The notes under the pieces are model-generated. The model was given only the letters and a program-made list of their open reading frames with translations, did no database searches and was not told where the DNA came from. A program made the translations under genes and the position numbers. Shown here piece after piece: positions 17,468 through 26,811 of a stretch of 64,000 nt of DNA; the stretch's first letter is position 1, and each line of letters starts with the position of its first letter. Source of the DNA: Fuerstiella marisgermanici. GTDB lineage: Bacteria > Planctomycetota > Planctomycetia > Planctomycetales > Planctomycetaceae. Location of the stretch: assembly GCF_001983935.1 (NCBI RefSeq), contig NZ_CP017641.1, positions 1,364,001 through 1,428,000 of the forward strand, read 5' to 3'.

Positions 17468-19429
17468 ATGAAACCGCTGCCTGCCCGCCTTAAATCTTCT
17501 GCCATTGAAACCTTCGAACCACTTTTGTTGATGTCGGCCAGTCCGGCTGCTGACGGCAACAGCCAGGAGCACGTCCAAATTGCGTGGGACTACTGCGAGC
17601 AACTCGACGGCGGCGTCGGCAACGACAGGTTGATCGCCCTTGTCGGAGACAATGTGCTTAATGGCGGAGCGGGCGACGATCAGCTGATCTCAGCGCGAGG
17701 CGATAACGTGCTCAACGGCGGCGCGGGTGACGACACGGCAGTCTACTGGGCAGATCGCGACGAATTCTCCGTCATCCGCCGCAGCAACGGAACTCTGGAG
17801 ATTTCCACAGATCGCCGCACTGATACGTTGACCGACATTGAGTACGTCCGTTTTGACGATGGGCTGTTTTCGATCGCGGAACTGCTGGGGATTGATCATT
17901 CCCACTACCGCAGCGTCGACGGGACCGGCAACAATCTGAACGACTTCGAACTGGGCAGTTCCAACGACTTGCTGATTCGAATGACGTCCCCCGAATACGG
18001 CGACGGTTTTTCGACTCCGGCCGGCGCAGACCGCCCAGGTGCTCGGGAAGTCAGCAATGCGGTAGTGGCACAGGAAACCACTGAGCCCAACGATCGTGGC
18101 CTGACGGATCTTGTGTGGCTATGGGGGCAGTTTGTCGACCACGACATTGACCTGTCGGAACCAGGCTATCCTCACGATTCCTTCAACATCCCCGTGCCTG
18201 TAGGCGATCCGCATTTTGATCCGTCCGGAACAGGCAATGTTGAAATCCCAATGAACCGAACTATTTTTGATCCGACCACGGGCGACAGCATCGACAATCC
18301 ACGTCAGCAGGTGAACCAGATCAGCGCGTTCATCGATGGCAGCATGGTCTACGGTTCGGATGCAGAACGAGCTGACGAGCTACGAACCTTTGAAGGCGGC
18401 CAACTGGCGACTTCGGACGGTGACCTTCTGCCCTTGAACAAGGCTCATTTTCCAAACCATGGTGACGATGTCGAAAACCTGTTTTTAGCGGGCGACGTCC
18501 GAGTGAATGAAAACGTGGCACTGACCGCGATGCACACGTTGTGGCTGCGAGAACATAACCGCATTGCAGCGGACCTGGCCGAAGAAAATCCGTTGCTAAA
18601 CGATGAGCAACTGTTTCAGATGACTCGCGAAATCGTGATCTCGGAAATCCAGGCCATTACTTACAACGAATTCCTGCCAGCGTTGCTGGGAAGCACGGCC
18701 ATCGACGACTACGCTGGCTATGACGCATCGATTGATCCCACAATCGCCAACGAATTTTCTACGGCCGCATATCGGATCGGGCACACATTACTGTCGTCGG
18801 GATTACTGCGACTGAACAACGACGGTTCACCCGCCTCAGAAGGATCTCTGGACCTGAAGGCCGCATTCTTCGCGCCGCAGGAAATCTTAGACAACGGGAT
18901 CGATTCGTTGCTGCGGGGCGTGGCCAGCAAAGCGGCCAGCGAAGTCGACACAATGATCGTCGACGACGTGCGAAACTTCCTGTTCGGTGGCCCCGGTCAC
19001 GGCGGATTCGATCTGGCGTCGTTGAATATTCAGCGAGGTCGTGACCACGGACTGGCGGACTATAACCAGGTCCGAACGGAACTCGGCTTGGCAGCGGTCA
19101 CCGAGTTTGCCGACATCACATCGGACACCGAGCTGCAGCAAAAACTGGAGCAGCTATACGGTTCCGTAGACAATATCGATCTGTGGATCGGCGGCTTGGC
19201 GGAGGATCACGTCGACGGTTCCAGCGTTGGCGAAACCTTCCAGACAATTCTGGCCGACCAGTTTACTCGGCTGCGTGACGGCGATCGATTCTGGTATCAA
19301 AACATTCTGGAAAGTGACCTGCTGCAGGAAGTGGAATCCACAACGCTGGCCGACGTGATCGAACGGAATACCTCGATCGATACGTTGCAGGCGAATGTTT
19401 TCTTTCTGGATGGAAGCGTCATTTCCTGA
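17468..19429 (+). CDS. Animal-type heme peroxidase with calcium-binding repeats
   Basis: A large secreted peroxidase of 653 residues. The N-terminus has an LEPR-XLL-like motif (FEPLLLMSASPAADG) typical of planctomycete surface proteins. Residues 45-90 hold RTX-like Gly/Asp repeats (GGVGNDRLI, NGGAGDDQLI, NGGAGDDTAV). From about 150 onward it is an animal (peroxinectin-like) heme peroxidase: distal His in GQFVDHDIDL (about 224), WLREHNRIA with the catalytic Arg region (about 358), and proximal His in YRIGHTLL (about 438). It probably makes hypohalous or other oxidants outside the cell. Confidence 0.88.
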   Translation: MKPLPARLKSSAIETFEPLLLMSASPAADGNSQEHVQIAWDYCEQLDGGVGNDRLIALVGDNVLNGGAGDDQLISARGDNVLNGGAGDDTAVYWADRDEFSVIRRSNGTLEISTDRRTDTLTDIEYVRFDDGLFSIAELLGIDHSHYRSVDGTGNNLNDFELGSSNDLLIRMTSPEYGDGFSTPAGADRPGAREVSNAVVAQETTEPNDRGLTDLVWLWGQFVDHDIDLSEPGYPHDSFNIPVPVGDPHFDPSGTGNVEIPMNRTIFDPTTGDSIDNPRQQVNQISAFIDGSMVYGSDAERADELRTFEGGQLATSDGDLLPLNKAHFPNHGDDVENLFLAGDVRVNENVALTAMHTLWLREHNRIAADLAEENPLLNDEQLFQMTREIVISEIQAITYNEFLPALLGSTAIDDYAGYDASIDPTIANEFSTAAYRIGHTLLSSGLLRLNNDGSPASEGSLDLKAAFFAPQEILDNGIDSLLRGVASKAASEVDTMIVDDVRNFLFGGPGHGGFDLASLNIQRGRDHGLADYNQVRTELGLAAVTEFADITSDTELQQKLEQLYGSVDNIDLWIGGLAEDHVDGSSVGETFQTILADQFTRLRDGDRFWYQNILESDLLQEVESTTLADVIERNTSIDTLQANVFFLDGSVIS

Positions 19430-19510
19430 CAATCGTCAGCACGCCTTGACCACGAGGGCGACGAATTGTGACAATGAACGGTGCCACTCATTCCGCCAGT
19501 GAGAAACCTC

Positions 19511-20410
19511 ATGCGTCACGCTGCATTACTGCCTCATCGCATCGTCGTCACCAGCCGAACACCTATCGCTGGTGAAACAGCTTACGATCGAGTCACGTCG
19601 GCATTGCTGGCTGGGCTGCTGCTGCTTGCGTTGACCTGCGGCTTATTGATCGCAATCTGGCTGCAGCAGGTTAGCTTCGCACAATCGACGACAGGCGATG
19701 ACGCCGAGCCGACCACCCGAGGCGTTGCCATCGAATCCGATCGCGTTGAAAACAAGAGGGTTCTTGTCAACGCGGTGGTCCAGTCTCCTGAACACGTCGA
19801 CGAAGAAGACACGGCGGCGCCACGTCAGACGTTGGAACTGATGTTGAACAACCTTGTGTCCGTCGTCGCAGACGGATCTGCTATGTTGCCTCCGACAGCT
19901 CCGCAGCCCCAAGGTGGCGTCACGCCAGTCGAAGGCGACGGGCAGTCTGTTTTTGGCCAACCACGCAGCATTCGTCGCTGGGTATTCGACGTTCAGCCGC
20001 CACGAAATGTGGCTTCGTACATTCGCATGCTGGACCAATTAGGAATCGAACTGGGAGCCGTTTTTCCTGATGGGCGAATCGTGTATCTGAGCCACACCGA
20101 CGGTCAGGCGATCACCAATACAGCGGCGTCCGTAGCGACTGACCGTCGATTTTTCACGACCTGGAATCGCGGCGAACTGCAGCAACTGGATGAAGGCCTG
20201 TTTCGAACAGCGGGCGTCGACGTCGTGGGGGCCAAAGTGGTACACATGTTTTCGCAGGAACTCGAACAGGAGCTGGTGCGTCTCGAAACGGCCTTCGCGG
20301 GGCGATCTGAACATCAGATTCAGCGAACGTGGTTTGAGATTGGTGCAGAAGGCGGTGCATTCCGGATTCATGTCACCAAGCAGACCGGTGCCCCAACGCC
20401 GGCGCGTTAG
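19511..20410 (+). CDS. Hypothetical single-pass membrane protein
   Basis: A protein of 299 residues with one strong transmembrane segment near residues 35-58 (ALLAGLLLLALTCGLLIAIW) and a large C-terminal domain outside the cytoplasm. The domain has no family I can name. Visible segments are RRWVFDVQPPRNVASYIRML and VDVVGAKVVHMFSQELEQEL. It starts 80 bases after the peroxidase gene and may be co-transcribed with it. A GTG at 19481 is an alternative start, but the ATG at 19511 fits the length to the membrane segment better. Confidence 0.65.
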   Translation: MRHAALLPHRIVVTSRTPIAGETAYDRVTSALLAGLLLLALTCGLLIAIWLQQVSFAQSTTGDDAEPTTRGVAIESDRVENKRVLVNAVVQSPEHVDEEDTAAPRQTLELMLNNLVSVVADGSAMLPPTAPQPQGGVTPVEGDGQSVFGQPRSIRRWVFDVQPPRNVASYIRMLDQLGIELGAVFPDGRIVYLSHTDGQAITNTAASVATDRRFFTTWNRGELQQLDEGLFRTAGVDVVGAKVVHMFSQELEQELVRLETAFAGRSEHQIQRTWFEIGAEGGAFRIHVTKQTGAPTPAR

Positions 20411-20516
20411 TCGCAACCGCTCGCAAGCAAGTTCAGTGGCTGGGTTTCGCCGTCTGCTTTAGCAATAGCGCCCTAACGACGTCGCGCCATTTGCTTCATC
20501 TTAGGTTCCTGTCGCA

Positions 20517-20624
20517 GCTGCAGCGAATCTCGCTGACTTGTGGCCGCGGAGCAAGTTTTTCGGACTATGAGGGCTGTTTCCCGCGCGCCCGAACCGTCCA
20601 CAACAAAAGGGAAGCAGCAGCTAG
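20517..20624 (-). repeat. Dispersed ~105-bp element, copy 1 (no adjoining gene)
   Basis: On the minus strand this reads TAGCTGCTGCTTCCCTTTTG, then TGTGGACGG, CCGCGGCCACAAGTC and CGAGATTCGCTGC. It matches copies at 46334-46445, 52951-53052 and 63145-63248. Unlike those, it abuts no gene end. It lies in the region ahead of the metallopeptidase gene. GCAGC/GCTGC and TTGTGG/CCACAA pairs bracket a possible hairpin. Confidence 0.75.
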
Positions 20625-20705
20625 TCTTTACACAGTTGCGTACATCAGTATCCTTGACGGCGATCTGCTTTGCGAAGATGCAATGTCGACGGAGGGAAGA
20701 CTGGT

Positions 20706-21773
20706 TTGAGTGCCAATATTCGAGACAGAAGAAGAAGGAATCGTTCGCGCGCGAAGTTCGGTAATCCGGAACTCGCCGAACTTTCAGACGACGAGTTATT
20801 GGATCTTCGGTTCTGCGACTTGGGTTTGTGCATTCACGAAGCTCCGCTGCAGGAACGGATTGATCAGCTGTACCGCGAGCTGGAAGCCAAACGCCTCGAC
20901 TTTCGACCTCACTTCTGGCTTTCACAGGAATGGTTCACACCGGACGGCGTGCCGGGAGTCGCCATTCCGTTTTATCTGGCCGACAGCCGCTTGATGAAAC
21001 TGGAAGAGCGGCAAATGCTGGAAGTCGAAGGCGGCACGACCGACTGGTGTATGCGAATTCTGCGTCACGAAGCCGGTCACGCTATCGACAACGCCTATCG
21101 TCTGCGTCGCCGCCAGTGCTACCGCAAAACCTTCGGCAACGTATCGGCTCCCTATCCGGATTCGTACAACCCACGACCTTACAGCCGCAGTTACGTCATC
21201 AACATCGATCTGTGGTACGCTCAAAGCCACCCCGTAGAAGACTTCGCCGAAACGTTCGCGGTGTGGTTGAAACCTCGATCCCGCTGGCGGCAAACCTACG
21301 CCGGTTGGCCCGCATTGCGCAAGCTGCTGTTTGTGAACGAACTGATGGCAACGATTCGGGAGGAAAAACCGGCTGTCCGGACAAGGCGGCATGAAGAGCC
21401 TTTGCGGACCCTAAAGATGACTTTACGAGAACACTACGACGAGAAGCGACGACACTATGGCCTTGAGGCCAGTGACGCGTATGATCACGAATTGCTGCGG
21501 TTGTTTACAAAAGACAACGACAACGGTCAGACATCGTCTGCTGCGACGTTTCTGCGTCGAGCCCGAAAACGCCTGCGACGCGATGTATCGGAATGGACGG
21601 GCCACTATCAATATACGATTGATCAGGTGCTGGAAGACATGATCGCTCGCTGCCAGAAGCTGAATCTGCGAGTCGACCGGAACCCGGAAGAAGTGGAACG
21701 CGATACGCTGGTGGTCCTCACGATGCACACGATGAATCATATTCAGGACGAAGCTCACAAGGTCGCACTATGA
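20706..21773 (+). CDS. Putative zinc-binding metallopeptidase (HEAGH)
   Basis: A cytosolic protein of 355 residues resembling the family named 'putative zinc-binding metallopeptidase' (Peptidase_Mx-like). The zinc motif is ILRHEAGHAIDNAYRLRRR, and the conserved downstream block SHPVEDFAETFAVWL may supply the third ligand and the Glu. The TTG at 20706 is preferred over a TTG at 20670 because GGAGGG lies about 10 bases upstream of it. Its stop overlaps the next gene's start by four bases (ATGA), so the two are translationally coupled. With an ATP-grasp ligase partner, it may process a peptide that the ligase makes or modifies. Confidence 0.75.
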   Translation: MSANIRDRRRRNRSRAKFGNPELAELSDDELLDLRFCDLGLCIHEAPLQERIDQLYRELEAKRLDFRPHFWLSQEWFTPDGVPGVAIPFYLADSRLMKLEERQMLEVEGGTTDWCMRILRHEAGHAIDNAYRLRRRQCYRKTFGNVSAPYPDSYNPRPYSRSYVINIDLWYAQSHPVEDFAETFAVWLKPRSRWRQTYAGWPALRKLLFVNELMATIREEKPAVRTRRHEEPLRTLKMTLREHYDEKRRHYGLEASDAYDHELLRLFTKDNDNGQTSSAATFLRRARKRLRRDVSEWTGHYQYTIDQVLEDMIARCQKLNLRVDRNPEEVERDTLVVLTMHTMNHIQDEAHKVAL

Positions 21774-22795
21774 GAAAACTTCGTGTGGCGGCCCTCATTC
21801 GGGACGGTCTTGTGCCGCCGGACGAAGCGACGGGTTACGATGTTAACAATCCTCCCGACTGGAAGATGGAATTCGACATCATCGCCACACTGCGCGAAAT
21901 GGGACACGACGTCCGGCCCATCGGTCTATACGACGATCTGACTCCAGTTCGCGATTCCATTCTCAACTGGAAGCCACACGTAGCCTTCATGATGCTGGAG
22001 GAATTTCACGGGGTCGCTCAGTACGACCACGCCATCGTCAGCTATCTTGAGTTAATGAAGCAGCAGTACACTGGCTGCAACGCGCGCGGCCTGATGCTTT
22101 CGCACGACAAAGCTTTAAGCAAGAAGATCCTGAACTACCACCGCGTTCCAACGCCTGGCTTCGCAGTCTTTCGTCGCCGTCGCAAAATTCGACCGCCAGC
22201 GAAATTGAAGTACCCGATTCTCGTCAAGTCGGCTACGGAAGACGCATCGTTTGGGATTTCTCAAAAATCTATCGTCCACAACGACGCCGCATTAATTGAA
22301 CGAGTGAAATTTGTTCACGAACACGTCGGCTCTGACGCTTTGGTTGAAGAATACATCGAAGGCCGCGAACTGTACGTTGGTGTGATGGGCAACAAACAGT
22401 TGAGCGTCTTTCCGGTGTGGGAAATGTTCTTCCGCAACATGCCGGACGACGTGGCACATATTGCCACGGCGCGAGTGAAGTGGAATACTCGATACCAAAA
22501 AAAGCACGGCATCGAAACCGGGCGAGCACCCGATCTGACGGACGAACAGACAGCGAAGATTCAGCACATCTGCAAACGCGTATACCGAGCGTTGAACATG
22601 AGTGGCTATGGGCGGATCGACATTCGCATGAACGCTGCCGGGCAGGTCTATGTGATAGAAGCCAACGCGAATCCCAACCTGGAATTCGGCGAAGACTTTG
22701 CGGAGTCCGCCGAAGCTGACGGCATCTCGTACGAACAGTTGCTGACTCGCGTGGTTAACCTTGGCCTGAAGTACGACGCAGCCTGGCGGCAGTAG
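21770..22795 (+). CDS. ATP-grasp ligase (D-Ala-D-Ala-ligase-like)
   Basis: An ATP-grasp enzyme of 341 residues with the D-Ala-D-Ala ligase fold. Features are the ATP-binding lysine in YPILVKSATEDASFGIS, the hinge LVEEYIEGRELYVGVMG, and the metal-binding ending GRIDIRMNAAGQVYVIEANANPN. Its N-terminal substrate domain is unlike that of true Ddl proteins. It overlaps the metallopeptidase gene by four bases. The pair suggests ATP-dependent peptide or amino-acid ligation plus a matching protease. It is unlikely to be the cell-wall Ddl. Confidence 0.8.
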   Translation: MRKLRVAALIRDGLVPPDEATGYDVNNPPDWKMEFDIIATLREMGHDVRPIGLYDDLTPVRDSILNWKPHVAFMMLEEFHGVAQYDHAIVSYLELMKQQYTGCNARGLMLSHDKALSKKILNYHRVPTPGFAVFRRRRKIRPPAKLKYPILVKSATEDASFGISQKSIVHNDAALIERVKFVHEHVGSDALVEEYIEGRELYVGVMGNKQLSVFPVWEMFFRNMPDDVAHIATARVKWNTRYQKKHGIETGRAPDLTDEQTAKIQHICKRVYRALNMSGYGRIDIRMNAAGQVYVIEANANPNLEFGEDFAESAEADGISYEQLLTRVVNLGLKYDAAWRQ

Positions 22796-22800
22796 CGGCC

Positions 22801-23583
22801 TCAATAGGCGAACACGCGGGTTCCGTTGCGAGTTTCAACAGGTTGCGGCGTCTTCCGTTCCCGGCCCCACACCCACCTGACATCTGCCGTTGGACGTGGA
22901 TGCTTTGCCCCCGACGGGCCTGACGCATCGGCCGTTTCGTCGCCCCATAGTTCCATTGCCTGGCCGAACGCAGTGGATTGAAAGCGTCGCATCACGTGAA
23001 TCGGATCCAGTCCGTACCACGCAGGATCCGGCAAGAACAGAGGTATGTCATGACGGGCTGCCAGTTCCTGAACTCTCGCATCCAGCTCGACAGTTTGCGA
23101 TTTGATGCTGGGCAGAGTCAGGCGGCATGTTGGAAACAGGACTCGTCGGAAGAAGGAAAACCTTAATGGCCCAAGGCTACTGACTGGCTGGACAGGCGGT
23201 CGCGTCATCACGAATCGACAATCGCTGCGCCAGGCTTTCAGTCGCTGAATGCACTCATCGGCGGCGGCCGCGACTTCTTCCGGGCTGCTGCCGTACACAA
23301 GATCGTTGCCCAGGTCCGTGATTAGAACTCGCGGCGGTTGAGCCGCATCCACCGACTGTCGCAGACCGTCCCACAGAGAACTCTTCAGAATTCCAGGCAG
23401 CTGCCGAATGCCGAATGCACTGCGATCGGCCAGAAACGAACGTCCCATTCCGTGAGCCGTATAAACGTTTCGCTGGGCAGGGAATCGCTGTTCGACAACC
23501 GCCATCAGGCGTGGCCAGGCCAGAGTAAGATTGCTGGCGCCGAGTAGAATTAGCGTTGTGGCCGCTTGAGTTTCGTTTGCCAT
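22801..23583 (-). CDS. SGNH-like hydrolase
   Basis: A protein of 260 residues with SGNH/GDSL-hydrolase features. The nucleophile block is LLGASNL at residues 13-19. A block with Gly and Asn is LITDLGNDLVYG, and a DPIHVMRRF segment (D-x-x-H) carries the likely catalytic Asp and His. No signal peptide is seen. It starts 7 bases after the trkH stop, so it is the last gene of a ThuA-trkH-SGNH operon. An esterase role is likely, but the substrate is unknown. Confidence 0.7.
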   Translation of the reverse strand: MANETQAATTLILLGASNLTLAWPRLMAVVEQRFPAQRNVYTAHGMGRSFLADRSAFGIRQLPGILKSSLWDGLRQSVDAAQPPRVLITDLGNDLVYGSSPEEVAAAADECIQRLKAWRSDCRFVMTRPPVQPVSSLGPLRFSFFRRVLFPTCRLTLPSIKSQTVELDARVQELAARHDIPLFLPDPAWYGLDPIHVMRRFQSTAFGQAMELWGDETADASGPSGAKHPRPTADVRWVWGRERKTPQPVETRNGTRVFAY

Positions 23584-23590
23584 TGATCTG

Positions 23591-25222
23591 TCACTGAATC
23601 TTCCAGAAGCCCGGCAGAAACAACACGATAATCGCGTACAACTCCAGACGCCCCAGCAGCATCAACAGCGTCAGCAACAGCTTTGACGCTTCGGAGAATT
23701 CCGAATAGTTGCCGTGAGGGCCGCAGATGCCGAGACCGGGCCCGATGTTGTTTAGCGTGGCCGCAACTGCTCCGGCACAGTCGATCATCTTTTCGGCGGA
23801 CGTTTCGCCCTGCCACTGGTGGCCGGGTTCTAAAGCCAACAAGGCCGTCCAGCTAACAGCCGAAATCATTGCGATCAGGCACACGTACAACACGATGTCG
23901 CGGCCAACAGAATCATCGATCCTCTTGCCGGCTAATCGCAGTGGCCGCACCAGATTGGGCCGAAACGCGCGCTCCGCGTTAAGCTTCATAACCTTCCACA
24001 GCACCAGAAAGCGAATCACCTTGACGCCGCCGCCCGTAGAACCGGAACAGCCACCGACAAACATTAGTAACACCAAAATCGCTCGGCCAAATTCGGGCCA
24101 GGTGGCAAAGTTCTCCGTGCCGAATCCAGTCGTCGTCATCACGGCAACCACGTTAAAGCACGCGTGCCGCAGACTGGCGGCCACAGTGGAATAGACCTCG
24201 ACCCGGTGCAGCACAAACGTCAGCGCTGCCGTGCAAACGCCAATGATGATCAAATAGGCGCGGAGTTCCGGGTCGGAAAAGAAGGCCTTGAGACGCCCAG
24301 GCTTATTCGATTCTGCGCCGCCGACGGACTTTCTTAGCAGCAGGTAATACAGATTGAAGTTTGTCCCCGCCAACACCATGAACACGATGATTGTGATTTC
24401 AAGGTTCACGCTGCTGAATGCGCCGACGCTGCTGTTTCTGGTGCTGAAGCCGCCCGTGGCGAGGGTGCCGAACGTGTGGCACAGCGACTCAAACAGATCC
24501 ATGCCCTGAACCAGCAATAGAATCGTCATCACACCCGACAGCACCAGATAGATGGTCCACATCAGCACCGCCGTTTCGCGAATTCGCGGACGCACTGTGT
24601 CACTTAACGGGCCGGGGACCTCACGCCGCATTAACGCCTTTCCGCCCGCGCCAAGCTGCCCCAGGATGGCGACGAACAGCACGATGATGCCCATGCCTCC
24701 CAGCCAGTGAGTGAAGCAACGCCAGAACAGAACGCTTCGCGGGATGTACGCGATTTCGCCAGCCAATGCGGCCGCTTCGCAGTCGTCTACGTCTGGAGGA
24801 ACCTCCAGCTGAGTCAGCACAGAAGCGCCGGTGGTTGTGAAGCCGGAAATCGATTCGAAAACCGCATCACTGACACTCATCGAAACATTAGCGCCAATGG
24901 CGGCATCATATGTTCGATAGGTCGGTGTCAGCAGGAAGGGCAAGCCGCCAAGAATTCCGGACAGAATCCACCCCAGGCCAACGACCGCCAGCGCTTCTTT
25001 GCGCAGCAGGTTGTCGGTCTTTGCCGCTCGGCCGAGCCACATCAGCAGTCCGCTGACGGCGATGCACACGGCAATCGATTCCAGCATGCCGACAAACGAT
25101 TCGTGTTCGAAAACAGCCGTTTGGCCGCAAGCCGGAAACGACCACGGCAGCGTCACTACCATCGACCCGCCGATCAGCATCGACAGGTAACCCAGCAGCC
25201 GAGATACAAGCGCCCAATTCAT
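23591..25222 (-). CDS. trkH: TrkH-family potassium transporter subunit
   Basis: An integral inner-membrane protein of 543 residues. The four P-loop selectivity-filter segments typical of TrkH/KtrB are visible: FTTTGASVL, LATGGFSTRNSS, MTTTGFGTENFA and LNNIGPGLG. They carry the Gly that lines the K+ path. TrkH normally works with the peripheral NAD-binding subunit TrkA, which is not encoded in this window. The gene lies 6 bases downstream of the ThuA gene and 7 upstream of the SGNH gene on the same strand. Confidence 0.93.
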   Translation of the reverse strand: MNWALVSRLLGYLSMLIGGSMVVTLPWSFPACGQTAVFEHESFVGMLESIAVCIAVSGLLMWLGRAAKTDNLLRKEALAVVGLGWILSGILGGLPFLLTPTYRTYDAAIGANVSMSVSDAVFESISGFTTTGASVLTQLEVPPDVDDCEAAALAGEIAYIPRSVLFWRCFTHWLGGMGIIVLFVAILGQLGAGGKALMRREVPGPLSDTVRPRIRETAVLMWTIYLVLSGVMTILLLVQGMDLFESLCHTFGTLATGGFSTRNSSVGAFSSVNLEITIIVFMVLAGTNFNLYYLLLRKSVGGAESNKPGRLKAFFSDPELRAYLIIIGVCTAALTFVLHRVEVYSTVAASLRHACFNVVAVMTTTGFGTENFATWPEFGRAILVLLMFVGGCSGSTGGGVKVIRFLVLWKVMKLNAERAFRPNLVRPLRLAGKRIDDSVGRDIVLYVCLIAMISAVSWTALLALEPGHQWQGETSAEKMIDCAGAVAATLNNIGPGLGICGPHGNYSEFSEASKLLLTLLMLLGRLELYAIIVLFLPGFWKIQ

Positions 25223-25228
25223 ATTCGG

Positions 25229-26101
25229 TTAACGTGCGGCTGGCTTCGTTGACACGGGATCCGGGACCGGCGCGGCTCGCTTTTCTGCCAGGACAATCGG
25301 CTTCACACCGCTGCCTTCGTAGCCCTTCATCGGCTTGCCATTGGGCTGAAGTCGATCGACCGTCCACAACAAGCCACGAGCTACAACATCCAGCCAGACG
25401 TTGTTATTCATTGTTTCGTTGTGATGTCCCAACGATGTCCCGAACACTCGAGCGCGGCCGAACGTGTTCAGCCAGATGACCGTGTGGTCTTGCTTCGTGT
25501 CCTCGCCGAAGGCCTGTGCCAATGGAATACAGTTCGGCCACACCTTTTCAATCTTGTACAGTTCACCGTTCGGCGTGGGCCATTCTGCTGGAAAGCCCTT
25601 CATCACGGGGTGGTCATCGTTAACCGTTTTCACGCTCAAAGGTCGCTTGCCTTCGTGGCGTCGTGAGGTGACTCCGATTAATTCTCGCCACGCATCGGCC
25701 GCGACGGGAGCGTCTCGATAGCTGTGCAATGAACAGTGTACAAAGATGGCTGGCACGCCTTCGTGGTGAGCGGCCGCGATTGCTTGTACGAATTTGTCAT
25801 CAACAACGCCGCCGAAGCATTCGTTGTGGAAGATGACGTCGTACTTCTTTGCCCAGCCTGGTTCTTCGTACACGGAAACTTTGTGTTCACGGCCGGTGCC
25901 GCCTTCATGAACGATGTCCCACACGATGTTGACTCGCTGGCTGAGCCCTTCCGTGATGATCCGCTTTTGATTTTCGTAATCGTGACAGCAGCCACCAGTG
26001 ATCAGCAGGCCTTTCAGCGGTGCCGCCTTGGGCTGAGCGTCGGCTGTGGAGCACAACAGTGCCAAAAACAGCACGGACCACAAAGAACGGGTACGGAACA
26101 T
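25229..26101 (-). CDS. Secreted ThuA-domain protein
   Basis: A predicted exported protein of 290 residues. It has a signal peptide (SLWSVLFLALLCSTADA) and a ThuA-like, glutamine-amidotransferase-type fold: LLITGGCCHDYENQK, YDVIFHNECFGG, GVPAIFVHCSLHSYRD and the ending GRARVFGTSLGHHNETM. ThuA proteins are linked to trehalose or other sugar use in some bacteria, and in planctomycetes they are abundant with unknown substrates. It is the first gene of the minus-strand trio with trkH and an SGNH gene. Confidence 0.85.
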   Translation of the reverse strand: MFRTRSLWSVLFLALLCSTADAQPKAAPLKGLLITGGCCHDYENQKRIITEGLSQRVNIVWDIVHEGGTGREHKVSVYEEPGWAKKYDVIFHNECFGGVVDDKFVQAIAAAHHEGVPAIFVHCSLHSYRDAPVAADAWRELIGVTSRRHEGKRPLSVKTVNDDHPVMKGFPAEWPTPNGELYKIEKVWPNCIPLAQAFGEDTKQDHTVIWLNTFGRARVFGTSLGHHNETMNNNVWLDVVARGLLWTVDRLQPNGKPMKGYEGSGVKPIVLAEKRAAPVPDPVSTKPAAR

Positions 26102-26332
26102 GGGCAGACCTCAACTACGGTGAGCAAGCGGCGTTATCGGATATCACCGCACAATCGGCGGTGGCCACAGTCTACCGCAAGCAGCTTTTGGTGCCAGCAT
26201 GCGTGCCCGTCAGAATTCGTCTGCGGTCAACAGGTCGCGGAGGCGCGCCCAATACGATTGCGGCGAATGCAGAATTGAAATCTGCGGAGCGCCACGGCGA
26301 ATGCGGTTGGTGGCGCGTGAGGGCGTCCGGCC

Positions 26333-26770
26333 CTAATTGCGGCTGAAAGCGGTGGTCGTGTCCACCTGGTAGTCGTCGACGAACACCTTATGAAAATCGT
26401 ACACGTCGACGAAGTCTTCCAGATGATCGTCTTCTGTCTTTCGCATTTCGCCGGATTCGATCAATTCGAAAACCATCTTGCCGATATCTTCGGTTCCGTG
26501 CACGCCCCAATCGGCCAACACTGTAATCGCCAGAAGTCCGAAGTGGTCTTTCGCAAGCTCTGCGATGCCTTCCAGCAACTCACGGCCGCAAACGTGTCCC
26601 GTCGTGTGATCCGTTCGATCTCGCCCCAACTTTTCCTGAGCGTGCCGCAGTGCGGCAAACACGAAGTCGTACGCGTTTTGATGATAAATTCGCGATTTGG
26701 TGTACGTGCGTGCAGTTTTCATGCGACGGGTCTTATCCAGCTTTAACGTTTTGAGGCGTAATTGCATCAA
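26333..26770 (-). CDS. Minf_1886 family protein
   Basis: A small cytosolic protein of 145 residues matching the uncharacterised Minf_1886 family, found in planctomycetes and verrucomicrobia. The characteristic region is GLLAITVLADWGVHGTEDIG followed by FELIESGEMRKTEDDHLEDF. Function is unknown. It starts 41 bases downstream of the ricT gene on the same strand, so it is probably the fourth gene of the trpE-holB-ricT operon. Confidence 0.8.
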   Translation of the reverse strand: MMQLRLKTLKLDKTRRMKTARTYTKSRIYHQNAYDFVFAALRHAQEKLGRDRTDHTTGHVCGRELLEGIAELAKDHFGLLAITVLADWGVHGTEDIGKMVFELIESGEMRKTEDDHLEDFVDVYDFHKVFVDDYQVDTTTAFSRN

Positions 26771-26811
26771 GTGACGGCATCCTACATCGAACCGCCTGCG
26801 GACAGAAGTCT

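Noticed and set aside
20473-20925. Minus-strand frame across the dispersed element and the metallopeptidase start
   Set aside because: It overlaps a real gene and the repeat, and has no recognisable family.
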